In this document: positions 58,938-64,000 of the stretch, piece after piece
How the letters are laid out: each line of letters starts with the position of its first letter
Position numbering within the stretch: the stretch's first letter is position 1
Origin: Terfezia claveryi
Lineage: Eukaryota > Ascomycota > Pezizomycetes > Pezizales > Pezizaceae
Reading direction: 5' to 3'
Assembly (NCBI GenBank): GCA_015179025.1
Contig: WHUX01000002.1
Location: 682,001 to 746,000, forward strand
Length of the DNA: 64,000 nucleotides
Position numbers and translations under genes: made by a program
Notes under the pieces: generated by a model
What the model was told of the DNA's origin: nothing
Database searches by the model: none
The model's input: only the letters and a program-made list of their open reading frames with translations

Positions 58938-59780
58938 CTAAGTCGTAGCCGTGGTCGTGTGCGTGCTAGTACTTGTAGTCAGAGTCGACGTGCCAGTCGT
59001 CGTGGTGGGAGTCTGGGTCGTAGTTGACGATGGTTGCGTAGTCGACGAAGACTCGGTAGTCGAGCTCGAAGTGGAAGTATAGCTGGTGGTAGAAGAATTA
59101 TTTTCCCCTGTGCCCTCATCCGGATCATTATCAGTGTTCGAGCCTGTGTCCGTAGTGTTACCATCGCCCTCACCCCGCTTGAATTGAGACTTCTTTCTCA
59201 AGCTCCTGCGCTTGCGGGGTTGAGGGGCTTGGACTGCCTCGGCCTCGTCCTCGTCCCCTCCGGGTTGTGTCTCCCGAGCGAATCTATAGCGACGCTTCAT
59301 CTTAACAAAGGTGGTTGTTTCAAAACCCTTGCCGTCTGTGTCTGTGACGTTGAGACCCGTGTCGGAGTTGACGTTCTTGTCGTCGTTGGCTCTGGATTTA
59401 CTGGACTGATAGGCCTGGAGGTCCATCAGATTCATATCCACATCAACGCCGGTTTTGGCGTCTACATCCGCATCATCTGCCTCGGCCTTTTTCTGGTCAT
59501 CAACGAAAATCTCCTCCGGATGCTTCGAGTCATCCTGATCCCCTCCCGAGATTTGGTTTCCCTCCGTATCAACCTCAATAAGCTTCCTGCTCGCAGAGTC
59601 TTCTTCGTAACACCGACCTTGCACGCTGATGTTGGATTCTCCGTCTGCGCGCGTGCAGGAGATGCTGTTCATGTCGGGCGTGGGGTGAGAGGCGGTTTCT
59701 TTGCCAGCGAAGATTATGATGGGCAGAAGGAGGGCGAGGAGAGCGCCGAGGGCAGATTCGAGGGTGGTAATAAGGAACAT
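58938..59780 (-). CDS. secreted, mucin-like Ser/Thr-rich protein
   Basis: A 280-residue single-exon protein. The N-terminus is a signal peptide or membrane anchor (MFLITTLESALGALLALLLP, then II F). The middle is acidic and polar, with DEDEAEAV and two basic clusters (KMKRRYRFARE, RKRRSLRKKSQFKR) that contain KR/RR sites of the kind cut by kexin. The last 60 residues are almost only Ser and Thr (SSSTTESSSTTQPSSTTTQ), expected to be heavily O-mannosylated. No GPI-type hydrophobic tail follows. A long antisense frame (59034-60146) is a shadow of this biased composition. Probably a wall or secreted protein; family unknown. Confidence 0.65.
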   Translation of the reverse strand: MFLITTLESALGALLALLLPIIIFAGKETASHPTPDMNSISCTRADGESNISVQGRCYEEDSASRKLIEVDTEGNQISGGDQDDSKHPEEIFVDDQKKAEADDADVDAKTGVDVDMNLMDLQAYQSSKSRANDDKNVNSDTGLNVTDTDGKGFETTTFVKMKRRYRFARETQPGGDEDEAEAVQAPQPRKRRSLRKKSQFKRGEGDGNTTDTGSNTDNDPDEGTGENNSSTTSYTSTSSSTTESSSTTQPSSTTTQTPTTTTGTSTLTTSTSTHTTTATT

Positions 59781-60995
59781 TATTGGAGATGTGCGGTTGG
59801 GGGGAATAGAATTGATTTTGATATGGCTACCACGCCGGTGATTCCAGCCGCTGTGGATATCGAGATGGACAAAAGGTTGATGTCGAGGGAGGTGGTATAT
59901 ATGCTGAAAGATCTGTTGGATATCATGTTAGTGATTGTTGGCGTTGAGCACCAATTGCTCAGCCTCGGAGGAGGGGCAAAGGTAAGTCGAGTCGAAGGGC
60001 CCCGCTGGTGTAGATGCGGCTGCAGTAGCTACTTGAAATCTAAAGGTAAGTTGCTCAAAAATATTTATATCAGCAATAAAGACAAGCCAACAAGGGACAC
60101 TTGCCTCCACCTAGGATCTGGGGGCCCTCTATGGAACGCAGAATAGCCCACCTCCAAACATTGGCCTACTCAGATTAGCCCCGTGGCAATCCCACGCGTG
60201 TTACCGTAGTGGAGGATGTGTTTGGCTCAGATGAGCGTCATTGGTGAACAATAAAAAACTGCCGTCGTCAGAGCGAGTAGCTGCTATAGCTATAGCTATA
60301 GTGCCTTTCGGTTCGACATTCAAGCATATTTCATGCGGTGATGATGAGTTGTTTGATTTAGAGCGGGTTTCGAGAACCTGGGGTTGTTTAAGTCATGGGC
60401 GGGTGTGGGCGTGTACGCAGAGCTACCTATAGGGCAGGTACCATCAGTTCACTTGTAGGACTGTAACTCAAGATATTCGTCAAATTTACATTACATACGT
60501 TCCATGTATTCAGATCCCCCATCACCACCAAAGAATTGTCAAGGGTATATATTCTTTGGGCCTGCTTGAATGAAAGCAGCTGAGGTGTCATCAAAGCCAA
60601 ACTATCCACTCTGTCTCCAGGTGCCATTCTGATTTCAGAGGGGTAGAAAAAAGGAGTATCAGTCAATCAGAGAGATCTGGAAAGCATTACACATACAGAT
60701 GAACTGAGATATTGATCAGCGAAAGACGCAGGACAAATCCTAAAGGGCCCTTTTCGTTGAGGTCCCTTACTATGCTGGTCACTCTGCTCGGTTATGAGGT
60801 GTATGGAAATTGACTTGGATAGGTGCATACTGTTTTATGAGTACTGAGTTTTTTTTTTGCGGGGGAAAAGAAAGTAGAATCAATTGGTACATTTAAATAT
60901 TTTTTTATGTTCTTATAATCCGTTGGTGAAGGAGCTTGAAAAGACAGGTACGTCAGAACCTCAGAACCGATGATCCCAAATAGATCTCTGTTACT
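59781..60995. other. intergenic with possible minus-strand exons
   Basis: Two stretches on the minus strand look weakly coding: about 60699-60832 (ATG...HLSKSISIHLITEQSDQHSK to a GTATGT donor) and 60427-60630 (MAPGDRVDSLALMTPQLLSF, DNSLVVMGDLNTWN then a GTATGT donor). They do not join in phase by any obvious intron, so I do not call a gene. Also T8 and T7 runs near 60851 and 60900. Confidence 0.3.
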
Positions 60996-61584
60996 TTAAT
61001 TCAACTTCACTCCATCCTCTCCACTATCTTCAAACCACCTATCTCCTTCCGGTATGATATCCGTGACGCCCTTGATGAAATTTTTGCACCAATGCTGCCC
61101 ATCTACAGGCAGACAAAGCTCCTTCGTCAGGCACTCTTCATCCACAGTCCCGAGCATAATATCAACCTTATCCCCTGTGCGTTTGCTCCTCCACGTCAAC
61201 GTCGTTCCACACACCTCACAGAACCCACGAAAGCACCCGGGGGATGACATATATTCCTGGAATGTCGTGGTTGGGACCGAAGAGCCAGCCTCATGTTGAG
61301 GTCCAGGTTTTGGCCGTGCCCAGGTGATGCACGACGAAGGGACGGCGATAAAGTGGATGATTAAGGATCCAGTATTCTTGCGGCATTGAGTGCATTGACA
61401 GGTGTACGCCTAGCATAGGGATATCTAGTTTAGCACCGGCAGTTGACTAGGTATTTGATTAGAAAAAGTATTCCCACTCGGAGCAACTAACCTGAGGCGA
61501 CTTTGCGTCAGGGGGGAAATGGATGGTATATCGGACAGATTCACACAGGCACCCGCCTGTGACGGGCTTATGAGGCTCCGCCAT
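60996..61584 (-). CDS. GFA/CENP-V-fold zinc protein (glutathione-dependent formaldehyde-activating family)
   Basis: A 168-residue protein, exons 61492-61584 and 60996-61409 (intron 61410-61491 with GTTAGT donor, phase 0). The zinc-binding cysteine pattern of the family is complete: GGCLCESVRYTIHF at the N-terminus, YTCQCTQCRKNTGS created at the start of exon 2, and GFCEVCGTTLTW. Most fungal members have no proven substrate, so formaldehyde-related activity should not be assumed. The C-terminus (HWCKNFIKGVTDIIPEGDRW) is typical. It is divergent from the glycine-rich protein gene to the right. Confidence 0.9.
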
Positions 61585-62711
61585 TTTTCCACGAAACAGG
61601 CGAATTATCCTCTCCGTAGGAGAAACCGGGTGCCTTGAACAACCTATATACCATCTGCTTGGAACTTACACAACCTTCGCCTTGGGGCAATGACTCAACC
61701 CCGTTACATCGACGTCCTACCTATCATGACAAACCCGCAAACCCGGCACAGGGGTGGGTACAAGATCCCAAGTGATCTGCGAAGCTGTGCTTGGATGCGC
61801 CCAGTAGAAAAGCCCTGTTTTATCATCCCTGGGGTCAATGAGAACATCGGAAAGGTGATAAATCAAATAGAAAATCTGTTGGTTATAACTCGCATACATG
61901 GCTCGGATGCAGTTTACAGTCTAATGTAAAAGACATCTAGGTTATCCAATTACCGGTCCTCTACAATAGAACTCAGCCATATTCCAGTCATCACATAGTC
62001 ATTTTGGTATTCAGTTGATGCTGCAGTTGGTACCATGTGGACAAGCGCAGCGGTACTGCGCCAAAGGCGCCTGCAACCAGACTATGTTTCAGTTACCGTA
62101 CTGTAGAAACTCGAAAACGAGAACCACATCCGAACTCACGACCCTTAGATTTCGGTGACGCACTTGGGCGCTTTGCAAAATTTGCTAGGTAAACGGTCTA
62201 TTCCAATCATTCAATTAGCACTTCGCAATGGTTGTTTTCAAGCACATCCCACTAAAATTTCCGCCGTGGCCTCACAAACAACTCTCAAGGTCATGTGCAA
62301 AAGTAGATCTACCAAAAGGTCATTCGGTACCATGATAGGGAGCAATGTCTAAGAGGCTCAGTCCCCAGGGATGAGGCACTGCATGCATGTCTCATAGGGC
62401 GCAATTACAAGTCGAACCAGAAAGCAAAAGCCACATGTCCAGGTAAATCAATGGTAGGAAATCTCCTTTTGAACTCATACTACTGCGCATGGGCGTATTC
62501 GACCAGGGGGTTTGAGAAGCGGAAGGGTGGGGTATTACCTGAATAAATTTTGGAGGATTTCCCTGAATCTTTCTTCATTCAATTACAGGAACTTGGATTT
62601 CCACGGGCGATCCCTACGTATTTTCCACCTTTACTACAGATCTGATCCTTCGAAACCGAGCTCATACGTACACACCTCTAAAGTTTTGCTGAAATATTAA
62701 AGTTAACGCTA
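61585..62711. other. divergent intergenic region
   Basis: 1.1 kb between the GFA gene and the Gly-rich gene. Contains a hairpin GCGCCAAAGGCGC and a TGCAACCAGACTA motif at 62058-62084. A 79-codon frame (61690-61929) shows no domain. No supported gene. Confidence 0.5.
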
Positions 62712-63164
62712 ATGGCCATTCTTCACACAATGATACCACTGCTTCTCGCCCCATTACTCGCAAGCCCCGTATCATCATCCCCCATATCATCTACCCTCGA
62801 GCGCCGAAAAGGAGGAGGCGGAGGCGGTGGTCGCGGTGGAGGTGGAGGAGGTGGAGCCGGTGGAGCTGGTGGTGGTGGCGCGTAAGAAATCCGGCCCGTT
62901 CCAAAGAACCCTTACTTCTCTATACCCCGCTTACGCATAAACAACTCCAGAGGTGCCATGTCTGGCGGTGTCATTGCAGGAATAATCATTGGGACCGTAC
63001 TAGGAGTCCTGCTCTTACTACTGTTAATATGGTACATCAATAAGAGGCAGTTCGATAAAAGTCAAGCGTCAATCGTGTCAAAGGAAGCACTTATTTCGCG
63101 AACAAGACCTATGGAAATTTCGACACCACAAAAGCCACCGGCGGCGTGTCACAGTTCGGGTTGA
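62712..63164 (+). CDS. small Gly-rich single-pass membrane protein
   Basis: A 127-residue protein from two exons (62712-62881 and 62951-63164, total 384 nt). The signal peptide is MAILHTMIPLLLAPLLASPV. A short Ser stretch and LERRKGG follow, with a possible kexin site, then about 27 residues almost only of Gly (GGGGRGGGGGGGAGGAGGGG). The intron's GTAAGA donor creates an immediate stop in the unspliced reading. Exon 2 supplies a membrane helix (VIAGIIIGTVLGVLLLLLLI), the anchor WYINKRQ, and a short cytoplasmic tail. A Gly-rich ectodomain with a single helix suggests a wall-associated protein. Family not recognised. Confidence 0.7.
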
Positions 63165-63715
63165 GGTAAATTTGTTCAATTCGCAGATTATTGGGTCTGG
63201 GCAGAGCACGATACTCTGACTCGGGAAGCTCAATTGCGGGATAATGGAAAGGAGTGAAATTTGGTTTGGGTCTCTTTTTAACTGATGTGGCTACCTTTTT
63301 TACTTTTTTTATATGACTAATTTTGACTGAATGGTTAACTGCCTGTATACGTAGTCTTGTTGGATTTTTTTATCGAGATTTATGACCTTTGTATTTCAAC
63401 ATTGATATCACTCCGTTCTTCAAAGCACAAAACGCAAATGCAGGCCTCATGAACACTACTTTAGAGAAGGAAAAGAAATTCAGTAGAGCAGCAAAGACAA
63501 ATGAAGTAGAGAAGGGTTGAACAAATGAAAGGCTGAAGTAGTCCATATTGTGAAAGAAACAAGAGTAGGTAAGCACAAGAGACCTCAAAACCTTATACCC
63601 AACGAAGAACAGACCAAAAAAAAATGATATTGAATAAGAAACTAGAAGAGAGCAATGCTGTAAAGGTGTTGTATCAAGGTGATCTACTTGACAGCAGAGA
63701 TATGGTTAACATGTC
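63165..63715. other. intergenic
   Basis: Between the Gly-rich gene and the partial gene at the right edge. T-rich and A-rich tracts; no gene seen. Confidence 0.5.
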
Positions 63716-64000
63716 TTACCTTCCTCCCAGCTTCCTCATCTGATCCCCAAGCTCCTTGATGCCATCTCTGATTTCTCGTTGAGTGCATCTGATTCCTGCT
63801 CCATTTTCCCTCTTACTATCGTAGTTTGTAGGTCTCCATAAATATACGAAACCTGAAGCAATTAGTCCCGGTGGTAGATACCATAGGAATGACTGGCCCA
63901 AAGCAGCCAGATTGTCTGCCCGCCTTGTTGATGTTCTTCCCTCAGGGAGCCCTTGTAGCATACAGTAAAGTCTCCGATATAAGTAGGCAATGGAGTCCCA
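63716..64000 (-). CDS. partial CDS at window edge, membrane-type protein
   Basis: The minus-strand frame is open from the right edge to a stop at 63716 and reads IAYLYRRLYCMLQGLPEGRT, then ALGQSFLWYLPPGLIASGFV (a probable membrane helix), then a charged helix TQREIRDGIKELGDQMRKLG. The 5' part lies outside the window. The last codons run into GTAAGA, so a further exon downstream is possible. Family unknown. Confidence 0.45.
   Translation of the reverse strand, partial: WDSIAYLYRRLYCMLQGLPEGRTSTRRADNLAALGQSFLWYLPPGLIASGFVYLWRPTNYDSKRENGAGIRCTQREIRDGIKELGDQMRKLGGR

Noticed and set aside
59034..60146. 370-codon plus-strand open frame
   Set aside because: Antisense to the Ser/Thr-rich secreted gene; its Arg/Leu/Ile/Ser bias is the shadow of the Thr/Asp codons on the other strand.
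60427..60832. Two minus-strand exon-like stretches
   Set aside because: Both end in good donors but cannot be joined in phase by visible acceptors; not enough to call a gene.

Overview
The window is nuclear DNA of a filamentous ascomycete (Pezizomycotina). The evidence is short GT-AG introns (about 50-110 nt) with CTAAC-like branch sites, a fungal Zn2Cys6 regulator, a fungal VPS9-ankyrin-PX protein, and orthologues of fungal housekeeping genes. The S-adenosylhomocysteinase gene has 12 exons, including a 9-nt micro-exon. That is intron-rich for an ascomycete and hints at an early-diverging class such as Pezizomycetes, but I cannot fix the lineage. I see no tRNA, rRNA, CRISPR array, virus or biosynthetic cluster. 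Exon borders given here come from reading splice signals and checking that the phases add up, not from RNA data.

Layout. 0-2.4 kb: Zn2Cys6 transcription factor. 2.4-6.7 kb: mostly empty, with one weak small secreted-protein candidate. 6.7-10.4 kb (minus): D-2-hydroxyacid dehydrogenase and OLA1. 10.4-12.1 kb: a nest of inverted repeats including a perfect 72-bp hairpin. 12.3-14.0 kb (plus): PPPDE-type peptidase and a small basic protein. 14.5-16.5 kb (minus): SAH1. 17.1-21.6 kb (plus): a roughly 1,410-residue VPS9/ankyrin/PX protein with an in-frame TGA that I interpret as lying in an intron. 22.3-28.2 kb (minus): a single-pass membrane protein with a poly-Asn tail, a complex I 21-kDa-type subunit and a secreted protein. 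28.6-32.0 kb (minus): HEM2 and a conserved fungal protein. 33.7-35.3 kb (plus): ECT1. 35.5-43.7 kb (minus): a Lys/Ser/His-rich protein, a large zinc-finger protein, a small membrane protein and a RING protein.

43.7-47.1 kb is a gene graveyard. It holds a bZIP basic-region relic, an acidic C-terminal fragment, and a roughly 0.9-kb AT-rich element with GC-rich terminal inverted repeats whose edge lies just upstream of an orphan ORF. 47.1-52.3 kb (minus): one large JmjC/4CXXC gene made from two long ORFs joined by an intron. 52.7-53.9 kb (plus): COQ2. 54.2-54.9 kb (minus): a TRAPPC2L-like gene with a one-base frame break in a G8 run. 56.2-64.0 kb: orphan and membrane/secreted genes, a GFA-family enzyme, and a partial gene at the right edge.

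The genes do not form a pathway. Several serve mitochondria or core metabolism: HEM2 (haem), COQ2 (ubiquinone), the complex I subunit, ECT1 (phosphatidylethanolamine) and SAH1 (methyl cycle). Two serve trafficking: the VPS9 protein and TRAPPC2L. I did not find a clearly new multi-gene system. The most unusual content is the repeat nest at 10.7-12.0 kb, the element and relics at 44-47 kb, and the zinc-finger protein at 37.5-40.2 kb.
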